Shown here one piece after another: positions 22,043 to 33,708 of a stretch of DNA of 64,000 nucleotides (positions within the stretch are counted from its first letter, which is position 1; the number at the start of each line of letters is the position of its first letter). The position numbers and the translations under genes were made by a program. The notes beneath the pieces were generated by a model. The model saw only the letters and a list, made by a program, of their open reading frames with translations. It did not search any database and was not told the DNA's origin. The DNA comes from Craspedostauros australis (lineage: Eukaryota; Bacillariophyta; Bacillariophyceae; Mastogloiales; Achnanthaceae): NCBI GenBank assembly GCA_026770025.1, contig JAMXDE010000030.1, forward strand, positions 151,001-215,000, read 5' to 3'.

Positions 22043-23240
22043 TTACTCTTCCTCGTCCTCTGGCTCGAAGAATGTGAAGAGACCGCCTCCGGAGTCGTCG
22101 TCACCCGATTCCATCATCTTCTTGGCAATCCCCATAATGGCTGCAGTGTGTGTGTGCATTTTGTGCGGACGTGTTGGACCATGGCAAAGGATGATGCGAT
22201 TGAATGGCAGTGAGTTGCGCGTCAGTACTGATCCTAGTCATCGGCTGGGCACAAAGTACAAGGTCTTCTGCAGAGCAAATGACAGTTGCTCGAACCAACA
22301 AGGCAGCATGGCCATTCGAAGCGGACAACTCGCACGAGTAGAACTTACCGTCCAGGGATCTTCCGTTGTCGACAATCATCTTTCGGATGGAGTCTTCCTT
22401 GAGCTGAACGCCCTGGACTCCCTCGAGGTTGATGATTAGCTGGTCGATCTCGTCGTCATCGAGCATCATGTCTCCATCATCGTCGCATGCCAGGGCCATG
22501 CTGATGAGGTTCTGAAGGATGTCACCCTGCAAGTTTTTCTGCATACCGGCGTAGATCTTCTTGGACTCCTCGAGCTGATTCTGCAACTCGTCCAGGGCCG
22601 CACCCTTGGCGGTTTGGAGCTTCTGGAGCGAGTCTTTGGACTTCTTGAGGCTCTTCACTGAGGATCCCAGACTCTCCAACTGGGTCGTCAGTCGCACATT
22701 CTCGTTCTTCAAGTGGTCCACCTCCTCAGAGACTGTGATGATGATGATGATGGTGGTGGTCGTAGTTGTTGTTGTTCGGGAGTGGTGGTAATTCATTGGC
22801 CAATGCAGCGCAGCGTGGGACGAGAAACGCAGACGTGAGGAACGCAGATACTGTCAGAGTGAGGATTGTCATTCATTCAACTTACGAGTACAATGCAATG
22901 CAATACGATACAATACTCCAGCACACTTGGACGTACACTTCTCGTTCGTCTCTGCCAAGGCCTTCGCTTGGGTGATCTTCTGCTCCTGGAAGGCTGCGAA
23001 TGGACCAGCAGCCACACCCAAGAGACTGCTGACGAGGAAGATCGGGTTGAGCACGATGGCATTCAAGATGAGGCTGACCACGTTGACGATGACGGAGATG
23101 GCCGCTGTTCCCGCGACGGCCTTCTCCGTGATGGATCCTCCCTCCGGCATTGGCTTCAACATTCCTTCCTCATCGGCTGGCACGGCCTCGCCGCCAGTCA
23201 ATGGCGCGGCCTCTCCGGTTTCGACATCAGCGCTCGACAT
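22043..23240 (-). CDS. EF-hand / coiled-coil membrane protein A
   Basis: Exons 23240..22937, 22732..22349 and 22140..22043, 261 residues. The introns (204 and 208 bp) have GTACGT and GTAAGT donors and CAG acceptors; the other donor reading at the first junction gives an immediate stop. A Gly/Glu-rich N-terminus precedes one or two hydrophobic segments (about 40-85, e.g. ISVIVNVVSLILNAIVL). A heptad-like coiled coil follows at about 102-165, then a canonical EF-hand loop DDDGDMMLDDDE at about 185-196, and an acidic C-terminus rich in Asp and Glu. It is paralogous to the divergent gene at 24209: same domain order, same length class, and aligned C-termini (SLDAIMGIAKK versus SLEKLMEILRN). Function unknown; Ca2+ binding is inferred from the loop. 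Confidence 0.8.
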
Positions 23241-24208
23241 GGTGTTGGTATCGTAGTGGTATGGGTGTTTGGTTTTTGGCAATGGTGTTGCTTGGCAATG
23301 GCGGTGGTGGTGTCGCAGGTCGGTGCTTGTTGTTCGGAACTCTGGGTAACTCTCTGGTGACCCAAGGCGAGAACCAAAGGAAGCTGGACAGTGCTGTAAC
23401 GTTTCTCCTCGCGCTTTTCGTTGGTTGCTTCCGCCTCTCCTTACCGTTCCACGCAGGTTACTGCGCAACCGTTGTTGGTTTTTCTCCGCACAGTTTACGA
23501 TGGATACCAACAAACCGATGCGCACGCATCTGCGAAAGATTTCTCTCGCGCCCTCTCTCTAGCATTACGGGATTGGTTGTCGACAAGATATTCGTGGGAG
23601 AATGTTGAATTTGATGGGTGCTTCGAATGCCAACGCTGGGGATAATGGATCTGGAGAAAGATATGGTTGTTGGCAAGGTTCGTCGCCATGCACAAACCGC
23701 GCACTCTCACCAACACAGGAACGCACACACACAAAAGAGGCGAACCACTCCAACAGAAGTGCGAGGAAGTAGCTCGCTGCAGCGAAAGTGCTCGCAGCAA
23801 CCACAGCAACAGCACGGAAGCGGCTCGGTTTGGTTGGTTGGATCCCACCACCAGCACAGACACAGAGACACAGAAGAGCAACGGAAGCAGACACACAGAC
23901 CAAGACGCACGCCTGTACGCAAATCAGATCCTCGATCCTCCACACAACACAACACCGCACTGTTGTACAGCACATACGAACTACTCGACTTGCGCAAGCA
24001 CCAACTCATGCAACGCAGAAGATTTTGGAACCACCATCACAACCAAAACCAAAACCGCAACGACGAGCGCAACGATCAGCAGCAACAGCATCGGCAGACG
24101 ACTGCAACTTTAGATCTGCCATTCGGATTAGCATTCCCAGGCGGAGTCGCATCGAGAGCACCGGCTGCAGTAACCGAGACACCCAAACCAAAGAGAGGTA
24201 CTTTCACC
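23241..24208. promoter_or_regulatory. Bidirectional promoter region of the EF-hand pair
   Basis: 968 bp separating the start codons of two head-to-head paralogues, so it must hold both promoters. Open frames here (e.g. 23618-24200) are Arg/His/Gln-rich and lack domains, and they merge into the downstream gene only because no stop intervenes. No specific TATA or factor site is claimed. Confidence 0.5.
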
Positions 24209-25366
24209 ATGGCGTCCCAATTCCAGATGATGCAGATGATGATGAAGGCCAAGGGCTTCATCAATTCCATCGGAGAGAATCCATACGAGAGAGATGAGAA
24301 CGGCGAACCAGTCGTCAAGGGTCAAGAATCCGACGGCGCCGTCAGCGGAATGAGAATGGGCATCCTCAACATCATCTGCGCCGCCGCCATGGGTCTCGCC
24401 AGTAAGTACCAGAGCACAACACTACCAATATACTGGCCTGGACCACATTGCTCTTTCCTGCCATGATTGGATCTGCTCAACTCTGCACAACTGCCGTGCA
24501 TGCAATGCAGGCATTGCACATGATGGTTGCTTCGTTGTTGTCATGGTCTGTTCTGTTTCGTGTTGCCCAATGCTCTGTGGAATGTCAGCCATGCGAATCT
24601 GGAATCTCATGAGCCTTCCACTCCCAACCTTCTTCTTCTGCTGCTGCTGCTTGCACTATCTCGCCTCTCCACCATTCAACACGCACTCAACAACTCAAAC
24701 ACCCACACCCACACAAACGAAAACAAAAACACAAATGCAGTCTTCTGCCTTGTGCTTCCGATCAACCCCGTAACCACCGCTGGATCGGTGTTTCTCCTCG
24801 CCTTCTCACCATACATCATGTATCAGAAGTGCCAGCTCGATGCGCTGGGAGGCATGCGCGGGCAGATCAACATGCTCCGCAACAGCGCCAACGAGTTCCA
24901 CGCCGAGAACGACAAGCTCTCCGGCAGCGTCGACGTCCTGGAGGGCCAGGTATCCGACCTCAAGGGAGTCGAGCAAGAGCTCAATGACATCGCCGCGGAG
25001 GCGGGCACCCACGTTGAAACGCTGGTGAACATCATCGACGAGAACGGCAAGCTGCAGGACGAGATCAACAAGCACCTTGAGGCCGAGGTGATGCAGACGA
25101 TCCTCACCACTGTCCTGGCCGTCGACACGGACGAGGACTTCAACCTGGACAAGCGAGAACTGAAGATGCTCAAGGTCCGACTCTCCAACCTGCCAGCCAT
25201 CGAATTCGACCAGGACAACTTCGACAGGCACATCGGTGGCGACTCCATGAGTCTCGAAAAGCTTATGGAGATCCTCCGCAACCTCACAGACGAAGATGCC
25301 CCAGCATCGGAACACATCTTCCGCTTCCATCCAGAGAGCCTCCTGGAGGAGAAGAAGGGCAAGTAA
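24209..25366 (+). CDS. EF-hand / coiled-coil membrane protein B
   Basis: Join 24209..24401 and 24741..25366, 272 residues. The intron is 339 bp (GTAAGT...GCAG, phase 1). Met-rich N-terminus (MASQFQMMQMMMKAK), then two hydrophobic segments (about 48-95, including SVFLLAFSPYIMYQ). A coiled coil lies at about 98-170, followed by an EF-hand loop DTDEDFNLDKRE at about 193-204 and a charged C-terminus ending EEKKGK. It is a diverged paralogue of the gene at 22043-23240, transcribed away from it. The intron positions differ between the two, so the duplication is old or introns were gained or lost. Cellular role unknown. Confidence 0.82.
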
Positions 25367-25650
25367 ACACACATTTTCGTTCACGCACGTGCTACGGATC
25401 GCCTAGTTCGTAGAATGCCACCACAATAGGTAGAGAATTCTCGCAAATAGTCACTTCCCAATTCTAAGCGCCAACGAAGATAGAGATGTAACGCAGGTTT
25501 GCCTGATTCTGGAAACGGGAAATAGTTGTTCGAAGGAATCAATTTCGCATCGTTTCATGAACAAAAATAATCGGATAGTTCCGCCATGGTACTGATTCAG
25601 TTCTTATTAGTCTAGTCTTCTATCTTCCGATGACGTGAAGCCGCCACCGA
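25367..25650. other. Intergenic 3' flank
   Basis: 284 bp of AT-richer sequence after the EF-hand gene, with no feature. Everything to its right up to about 43 kb looks transposon-derived. Confidence 0.4.
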
Positions 25651-26882
25651 GCATCACAGGTTTACCAACGCATTCACCTTGGCACGGCATCCGTGTGATG
25701 CAGGCGTCGCCTCCGCGGAGCGCAACGACGACTCCCGCACCATGGCTGTCACCGACGACTTGCCCTCTACAACACCGCAACCTCCGGAGCAGAAGAACAG
25801 CAAGAAGGCATACCGTTGCAAGAAGCTGCCAGCTCCTCCTACCATGGCCTTCAACGTAGCGACAGTGGGCAGCAACAGGAATCAGCGCACTTCATGACAT
25901 GCTGCCACCACCACTGTTGGCAAGGCCACACCGTGTTCCCCTCCGATGTACTATGAGCTGAAGGGAAAGGTGGACCACTTCCCTTGGTTGTACACCCAGC
26001 AACCATATGACAGAATCTTTGTCAATGTGGTGATCAGGCTTCCAAACAAGCAATGGATACCACTCATTGGCACAGCATAGGGGATCATCTGCAATGCTGT
26101 ACATGGGTAGAACTTGTCTGTGTTTCCGAAGGTGCTGTGGGAGACCACATTGGCCAACCTATTCGAAAATCTCATGGAGTCCACCAAAAATTTCTTGAAG
26201 GGCACCCCTCACTGCACCAGCATGACAGAGAATGTGAAGCAGTGGCTGGATGAGCACACCTGCCTCCAGCATGAGCGCAAGGACTACACCAAGGATTGAA
26301 TTGCCTTGGAGCAAAGAATCCAAGGACACAAGAGCATCACCAACAGGCAAAGGTCCCACATGCTCGCCCTGCACCCTGGTCAATCAAAGGAACTGGTCAC
26401 CAACACTGTGCACAAAAAGGATGACAGCAGGAAGAGATGAAAGCGTGGCATCTTTCTGTGTGTTCTCTACCAAAATGAAGCCCGCAAAGCAGCCTTGCAT
26501 GAGTGTGGAACAGAAGATGCAGCAAACTGCGAGCCTCCTTGACATGCTGGACAAAACTCAACACAAGCTCGCAGATTGGCTGCATGCAGCAATGCCTCTG
26601 GCTCCTGCCCAAGCTGGGCCACATCCAATCATGGCAGTCTGGTCTGGTCCTCCCCTTGCAATACCAGCTGTGAAGGCAAGGGCACGCATCCACAACCACA
26701 GCAACGACCACAGTAACAGCAACAGCAACAGCAATACTGGCAACAACGGCAACAGCAGCAACAGCGGCAACAACATCAACAACCAATTCATGCAGCTCAT
26801 CTTGAATCAGGAACAGACGATGCACAATATGTCCGCACGGGACAAGAACACGAATAATTTTTCTCAAATACACATTACATGA
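25651..26882 (+). pseudogene. Decayed coding relic with poly-Gln/Asn tract
   Basis: Several short plus-strand open frames interrupted by stops (e.g. 25895, 26078, 26299) read as protein-like sequence (PMYYELKGKVDHFPWLYTQQ; LFENLMESTKNFLKGTPHC). They end in a CAG/CAA-rich tract at about 26695-26790 that codes for Gln or Asn runs depending on frame. No family is recognised. It lies tail-to-tail with the Harbinger-like relic and could be that element's second gene, but nothing proves it. Confidence 0.35.
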
Positions 26883-28128
26883 AACCCCACCTCCTCCGTC
26901 CACCTCTCCACGTCCCCATGGGATGAAATTGATGTCCTCTTCGAATGTGAGCTTGTGAGAACAGTGGCTCACAGACTGCTCAATGCCGTTCATAGCACAA
27001 TGAAGGGTGGTGAGAAAGGCAACAATGTAGTGGATGTTGATGAGATGATTCTGAAGAGTCTTGTTCACGCTGTGGACAGTTGCCAAAGGGAAATTCTTGG
27101 TAGTCTCCTTGAACTCCCACTCAACACAGATGCCTTCCAATGCCATGTTTGCGATGCACTGCCCCTCTGGCAATCCTTGGACGGTGCGTTGAAATGCACG
27201 GAATATGTAAGGCGTATTGGGATGCGCGGGGTCGCTGTCGAGACGGAAAGGCGGATTATTGTCATCCATGAGCATCAACACTTTCAGTTCCTCCTCGATA
27301 CGGCTATTGGAGAACATGCATCTGTCACCGCGTCTACCCGCAATCGGCCCAAAGTAGTGGATGAGCAAGCCAGCTGGCACGACAACACCCTGATACTGCA
27401 AGCCATGTGCAAGTTTGCAACCGGAGTATAGGTCACTTTGCTTCTCCACAAGACAACACGTTGCCCAGAAGGTACCGTCGATGCAAGCACACACATCATC
27501 TACCAAACTATGGGTGAGACGATGGTTGTGCTGTGCATATTGAGGGAAACGAGGATGGAACAAACCAATGTTTCTCAGGTATGGGCTGGCAATTGCGTAG
27601 AAGTAAGCATAGAAAATATAGAGGAAACTGGATATGCGGACGCTGTCCATGCTGAATGAATCTTCCATGTCGCACAATCGTCCACGATGTGCATGACGGT
27701 ACAGCAACACAAGCAATCCCATTTCGTACGATACAGTGCATCCCTTCTTCGCTTATGCAAGTAGGGTCATTCTTGCCAGACACTGCCTGGAACTTTGGCC
27801 AGAGACGGTCGGCCAAGCATTGGAGGTAGCATGCTCGGAAGCGGAAATGAGGCACGGTTTTGGTGACCTCCCACTCTGCGATGGCGATGTCTCGATTGGT
27901 GTACAGAAGAGGAGGACCTATCGGACCGAGATATAGCTGCTGCATCTCCAGCACGTGGTGGCCCAATGCAACGATGTTGCTGTAGTGCTGCAGAAGCATG
28001 GCAACACCAGCATAATGCAGACCCTGCACATGAATCTGCAAAAGCTTGGTGACAGCCTCCACAAATCTACGATGGGCTTCCTCCAAAGCATGCCTCTCGG
28101 AGACAGTGTTCCAAGTACATAGTACCAC
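26883..28128 (-). pseudogene. PIF/Harbinger-like transposase relic
   Basis: The catalytic part reads from ATG 27722 downward in one frame: CACIDGTFWATCC (Asp at residue 82), YSGCKLAHGLQYQGVVVPAG, HYFGPIAGRRGD (Asp at 133) and EGICVEWEFKETTKNF (Glu at about 201). These match the spacing and context of the DDE_4/HARBI1-type nuclease. The N-terminal part (FRFRACYLQCLADRLWPKFQ) is in another frame (27508-28128), so a frameshift lies near 27725-27780. The frame remains open past the domain to 26397, but that extension is antisense to the Gln-rich tract and is not real. No terminal inverted repeats were identified. Confidence 0.7.
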
Positions 28129-28169
28129 AGGGATAATTCGGAGAATGGCTAGTGCGCGGAGAACGAGCG

Positions 28170-28901
28170 TATTGGAAATCTGGGGTTATGATAGTAGTAG
28201 TACTCTAATCTCTTATTAGATTGTACCGTCTTAGAACTGTGAGCTCAAACTCATCATCTCTTTCCATTTCAATTTCATACCGGGCATCTTCCGTGATCAT
28301 GTCATGCCATACTGCTGTGTTCATGCGTTGTCATCATGTCTCTTCATCATACATATTCGTATGCATCTCATGATGCCTTTCATCAGGCATCTTCATCATG
28401 CGTATCCTCACATTCGTTCTCATCTACATTCATGGTACGATTTTGCAGTCATGCATCCATCTCGCCACAGGTTTCGTCTCAATCCCTTGTTGTCGTTGAC
28501 TCCACCTGTTTTACGATTGATTGGTCTTAATTACTTTTCTGAATCTTTCTTGTTGTCAATCATACGATTGGTCTTGTCCGTCAGGAGCACGTGCATCACT
28601 TGTTTCTGTTTCTCCAAGTGGGATACGATTCCTACCCGCTGCCCCTGCGCCCCTTTTGGATATGCCTCACCGACCAAGAGATGTCTTGTCGGCTTGGATC
28701 GGGACTCCCTGTTGTGTATTGTCATGGTGTTCATGTTAGAGGAGGACAGGCTGTCTTTCTTGGTGAGACTGAGTTCAGTCACGTTCGCATTGGGTCAAGG
28801 GTGCGATCAACAAGAGTCGATTTATTCAGTCGTGATTGATAATTTTGGGAGATGCGGCAATCATAGGTATCTTGACAAATTCGTACCCCCGATTCCTAAC
28901 A
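28170..28901 (-). repeat. LTR, family A copy 2, inverted
   Basis: Reverse complement of family A: plus strand reads TATTGGAAATCTGGGG at the left and GATTCCTAACA at the right. It is most like copy 1 at 2200-2936 (both carry TGTTAGGAATC and share a long GATGAAGATGCCTGATGAAAG segment). The flanks GAGCG and GCCCT are not a target duplication. It abuts a plus-strand RT relic of opposite orientation. Confidence 0.82.
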
Positions 28902-28902
28902 G

Positions 28903-29687
28903 CCCTATGATCTGCAAGGCCTCCAGCAATGACCCCAACACGCTGTCCTACGATGAGGCAATGACAGATGATGACAAGGAACAGTGGATGAAGGCAGCTG
29001 AATCCGAGATCCGCAAGCTCATCAACAAGGGCACCTGGACCGAAGTCACCAAAGACAAGGCAACCTCCCGCATCTTCCCTGGCACATGGGTGTTTCGACG
29101 CAAGCGTCTCCCTGATGGTACTATCAAAAAGTACAAAGGGCACTGGTGATGCTGTGGGGATCTCACGGAGAACGACAAATCCGTCTACACTCCGGTCATC
29201 GCTTGGTCCAGTGTCTGCACTTTCCTCATCATCACAATCACCCTCAGGTGGAACACCGTATTCATCGACTTTTCGAATGCATTCGTGCAGGCCAAGATTC
29301 ACAAGCCTGTGTTTCTTCATCTACCCCAAGGCTTCCGGTCAACAAGTGGAACCAACACATGCCGTTGCCTCAACAAGAGCCTATATGGACTGAACATCGC
29401 ACCGCATCTATGGTATGAATATCTTCTCAGAGCGCTCCACGCCAATGGGTTCCGTGCTTGTGACCAAGAGCAATGTCTGTTCATCCAAAAGGGCATGATG
29501 ATTATTCTCTGTGTCGATGATGCCAGGATTGCATGTAAGACCAAGACTGAAGCAAACACTTTCATCCTATCCATGCAAGCTTGAGGATTTGAACTGAAGA
29601 AGGAAGGTTCATGCACAGAGTTTCTCGGAATCAAGCTCATCCGCAACGCCATGGACGGATTGGTGCACTTGCTACAGCGTAGTCTCA
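28903..29687 (+). pseudogene. Copia reverse-transcriptase (RVT_2) relic
   Basis: One frame with stops at 29147-29149 and 29582-29584 reads through the first part of a Ty1/copia RT. It shows EQWMKAAESEIRKLINKGTW, WVFRRKRLPDG, FIDFSNAFVQAKIHKPVFLH (first Asp), LNKSLYGLNIAPHLWYEYL and the catalytic box as CVDD in place of YVDD, then GFELKKEGSCTEFLGIKL. It is cut on both sides by LTRs and lacks integrase and RNase H. Dead by stop codons and truncation. Confidence 0.85.
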
Positions 29688-30477
29688 TGTCAGGAATCGT
29701 GGGTGCAACTATGTCGTGTTATCCTAGATTGCCGCACCTCCCATAATACCAAAAATAGACTGACCGATCTACCAAAGTCGGACACACTCCCAAGTCTATT
29801 GTGGACCTTCCCCCTCTGTGTGTCAAGAGTATGACGGACGACGGACAGACTAATGATGTGACATGTTTTGAGATGATTGGCGAAGTAACATGGCGAACAG
29901 TGGATGCGAAAGGGCGACTGGAACACCGAAGTGTTCCAAGCACGATGGTTGACCAGTTGAACCAAAACATCTATGCGAAAACGCTATCACTGTTGTGTCA
30001 ATCAGAACTCAGAACATGATTACGTGACTGACAGAGAACCGCCGAAGGAGAACAAAGCGCGGACTGGAACATCATGGAAAGAGTGGACTGATTGTGCCAG
30101 AACATCATGTTCTGACCATGTGTGACCACCAGTGAACATGTGAGAAGAGTGAGTGAACAACACGGAAGAGTGTACTGGATGAGTGATGGATGCCTGATCG
30201 GAAGAGAATGAAACTCAGCATCGGTATGCATGCACTGCAGGAGTGTAGGAGGAAACCTCAATGGACGAGCATGATGAAATGCACTTGTCATGAGCAATGA
30301 GATGTGAATGATGGAGAGGGTTTGCTATGATGATTGCAGGAGCAACTACAGGGTGCCATCAGCATCATCATGGGCAAACGACTTGAGGAATTGAGAAATG
30401 AAGATGTTGTTCTCACAGTTCTAAAACGGTACAGTTTAATAAGCATTAGACTATACTACTACCCCGGATTTCCAACA
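29688..30477 (+). repeat. LTR, family A copy 3
   Basis: Starts TGTCAGGAATCG, ends CCGGATTTCCAACA, 790 bp. It is diverged from the young copies (34526, 41355), and the flanks do not match. It is positioned as a 3' LTR directly after the truncated RT. Confidence 0.82.
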
Positions 30478-30605
30478 AAAACAGAATCGAACTTTTCCTG
30501 TTGTGAATGATTGAAGACAGCAGCGGGATTGGTGGTGCCAACAGCAATAGATCGATTCAACAGATGTGCTGAAAGCACAGCCCATACTCGCAGCATTCCT
30601 CCAAG

Positions 30606-32733
30606 ATGCTCACCATTGGTGACTATGTTTACATTGCTGCTCATCAAGACAGCAGTAGGAGATCCATTGAAGGCTCCCATGGGTTCATGACAGTGTTGAG
30701 GAAGAGGATGCTGGATGGCCAGACCATCGACTTCTCCACAGAGGGTACCGACACATGTGAAATTGAGGATGGTGATGAGCTCATCATGGGCATATGCCAG
30801 GCAGGATCCAAAAGGATTCGAAGAGAACTCCTGGCATCCCTTTGTTCAACAGCTCAATTGGATAACCTCACATGGCATCAAAAGGGCGATGATAGTGATA
30901 GGCCTTCGCTTCTATCACCATCACACCATCCAAGCTCCAGCAGGGTCTTCAAGACATCCACTGCAAAGATGAGGCCACCACAACTATCGAAAGTGGCTGC
31001 ATGGTCTGTGTTGGAGCTTGCTGCAAAGCAGCCATCAAGTGTGATTGAAGTTCTTCAGAAGAAGAAGGGAAATGCAACCAAAGGATGGCTGCATAAGCAT
31101 GTGGCACAATCTATCCAGACAGATCCCTCCAAGTGAACATCAACTAAGATGACCAAAGCTTGGTCCAAGATGAAACCAGGGATGAAGTTGTCAATCCACA
31201 GCAGCATGCCCCCAAAAGGAAAGAAGCCATCCAAACAACATCTGACAGCGGAACAGAAGTAACAAGCCCTCACCATGCATCTATCATTGAAGTCCATCAC
31301 AGGGTCTACTCTCTGATTGCACATGCTTGGGATGTGACACCAAAGACAGTGCACATCATCGTGAACCAGGCCAAATCAACAAGAAACACTACAATCGCTC
31401 GCCCAACACAGAGCGATTCAGGAATGTCAGTCCTTGCTAACAAGTCCATAAAAGTGCAGATTTTTACTCCCTATCATGCTCTCTGCAGGCAATATGCTGC
31501 ACAGAATATCGGGACAAAGCTTACCAGGATTGGCCTCGCTGACGTCTGGCCTTGTGCAACACCAGAAGCAAGAGACATGGCCTTGGAACAAGCAGATGGG
31601 TGGAGGCAACGCGCATCGCATCTGATGGGTGAAACACAGTGTGCATTACATGCATGCAACGGTGTGGGATCGTGGTCAGCACTGGCCAACATGGTAGCAG
31701 GTAATGGCATCCTCCAAATCATCTCCGCCAACACAATTCGAGCTTACGTCATGAATCTTGAAATAGCACCTATCAAACCACCTCAATCCTACTAAGCCTC
31801 AACCCACGGTCTACACAACAGCGCTACAACTGGGCCAAAGAGTTCTGGGTGTTTTGGGAGTCCGCAAAGCAATTCCACAAGGTCGAAATCATTCTGGTCC
31901 GCATGGACAAGAAGTGGTTTTGGTCTATCGTGGTTCGGCGGAACCTCAAACTGATTCCTGCCTTGGGCATTGAACCCGTGCAACATGGGGGTACACCACA
32001 AATGCCACTTTGGACAAGACGATGGTAATTGCCTTCACAGTGTTTGTGCTCAAGAACACATGGATTGCAGAAGGAGGTGATGCATATCTGATCAGCTTTG
32101 AGCATGTTGGCCATTTCGTGCTGGCACAAAAGGACTCTTACTGCCATGTCTATCGATATGACGGTACATATCACCACCCACCAATCCCTCAGAACATTCT
32201 CTGCGCGAAAGGTGAGATATACTTCCACAATCTTGAGATCACTGGAAGCAAGGAGATGGTGGGAAAAGGTGAAGCACAGCCTGAAGAAGTACTTTGAGGA
32301 GAAGGAGATCCTGGCATTGGATCGGATTGCTCTGCAAATTGCAGACTTGACCGCAAGAAAGGTGGTAGTAAACTGTCAATTGGACGGAGAAGGTCCGCAT
32401 CAAGATGGAGAGTTGCAAGAGTTCCTTGGAACTGAATTTGGGTGCCAAGGATGGCATCTTTGGAGACAGCCACCCAATTCACCTATCACGAATGTGAAGG
32501 ACGACTGCGTCTTTCCAGCTATGTCTTAACACGCCTCGGGTCAGCAAGGTATATCGAAAGGGAGTCAAGTTCTGGCTCCAGACGAGATATGGGATACAGC
32601 ATTGCTCTGCTGGAAACAATTCCCACTCACCAAAGTTGCCCAGGTGTACGTGCGCCATTCCCAAGTGACTTGCGCACTTGTAAAATACAAGGGAGGTGAT
32701 CAATTTTTTGTGGGAGCGAGGGCAGAGACATGA
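30606..32733 (+). pseudogene. Tc1/mariner-like transposase relic
   Basis: A full-length but wrecked transposase spread over all three frames. The N-terminus has GDYVYIAAHQDSSRRSIEG. A helix-turn-helix-like part reads HRVYSLIAHAWDVTPKTVHI, then TRIGLADVWPC. The catalytic domain follows: VRMDKKWFWSIVVRRN (family usually DEKWF, so Glu has become Lys), CQLDGEGPHQDGELQEFLGTE and PPNSPITNVKDDCVFPA (the SPDxNxxD-type third site). The C-terminus is YVRHSQVTCALVKYKGGDQF, with TGA at 32731. The motif order fits the IS630/Tc1/mariner superfamily. Several frameshifts and stops make it inactive. It begins just after the LTR that ends at 30477. Confidence 0.72.
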
Positions 32734-33700
32734 ATGTTTAGCAATGTTGTGTTCCAATAGCCCACAGACAGGGCAAGTCAATTGGGGTGGAGATTATAGT
32801 AGAGCTCAACCAACATAGAATATGAAGAAGACACTACCTGTACCAGCGACCCAACTTACCATGGCCCGACACAAGCCATTGAAGAGATCTTTGGGACTCG
32901 GGATCCAAAGGATGAGTTGAATTTTGTCAGTTTGCGTTGTTTTTGCGTCTCTTCTTATTGTGGAGTGTCCAAGATGTTTCTGTTGGTGGAACGAATCCGG
33001 CTTGGATTGTTGTTGTTGTTGACATTGAGAACCGACTTTGTGTTGTTGTTGCTGTGAGACCAATGTTTATCGTATTGCCTTTAGCAAGCTTTCAATGTCG
33101 TAACTCAGACCGACAAGTGAAGTCGTTTGATGTCGGAGCTTACGATGGAGACGAGGGTGGATGCAATTGATTGTACTGATGTGAAGAGTGTGTTTGAGTT
33201 GTGAACTTTACATTTTTTGATTAAGTTGAAGAAGCAGCAGCCATGCAAGACATGTTTCTTGGCAGTGTTGTTTGCATGAGATTTTCTGCAGACAACGATG
33301 TATTCCCTGCAGTGCAAGACATGTGGCTGTGTGCCTTGTTTCACTTCCTTCTTGCAATGTATCGACTGTTCCTGCATCTCCAGCTCTTCTGCTGATTGTG
33401 ATTAGTCTTGAAATGACAGAGATCTGTTTCACGTGACCCTTTTTTCTAGCATGCTGATCGTATCAAGGGCTGGGATCTTGCAGGCAAGAAGTCTTTTCAA
33501 GTCAATCCAACTACTCTTGTGATTAGAACATAACCTGCAATAATTCACTTGACAATTTCTTGGGTCTGATAATCTCCATCCCCTTGTTCCTTGGTGGTTC
33601 ATAGTTGGTCTTGATTCATGGCGAAAGGTACGGGGCATGCATCGGTGGACAGTCGCGAAAAGACACGGCCAACTATTTTGCAGGAAATGCCAAGTTCGAC
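32734..33700. other. Unassigned sequence in transposon-rich region
   Basis: About 970 bp. Short open frames on both strands, including a Gln-rich minus-strand one at 32806-33063, have no recognisable domain. It could be decayed 3' sequence of the gypsy element to the right, but I cannot show that. Confidence 0.35.
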
Positions 33701-33708
33701 TAATCCGA

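Noticed and set aside
23618-24208. N-terminal extension of EF-hand protein B
   Set aside because: Arg/His/Gln-rich low-complexity translation of the shared promoter region; the ATG at 24209 with a CACC context matches the paralogue's layout.
26397-26880. C-terminal extension of the Harbinger-like transposase frame
   Set aside because: It is antisense to the Gln/Asn repeat and gives Val/Ala runs; the catalytic domain ends before it.
2200-28901. Proof of an inversion between the two opposed LTRs
   Set aside because: The 5-bp flanks (GAGCC/GTGAT and GAGCG/GCCCT) do not show the exchanged target duplications an inversion would leave.
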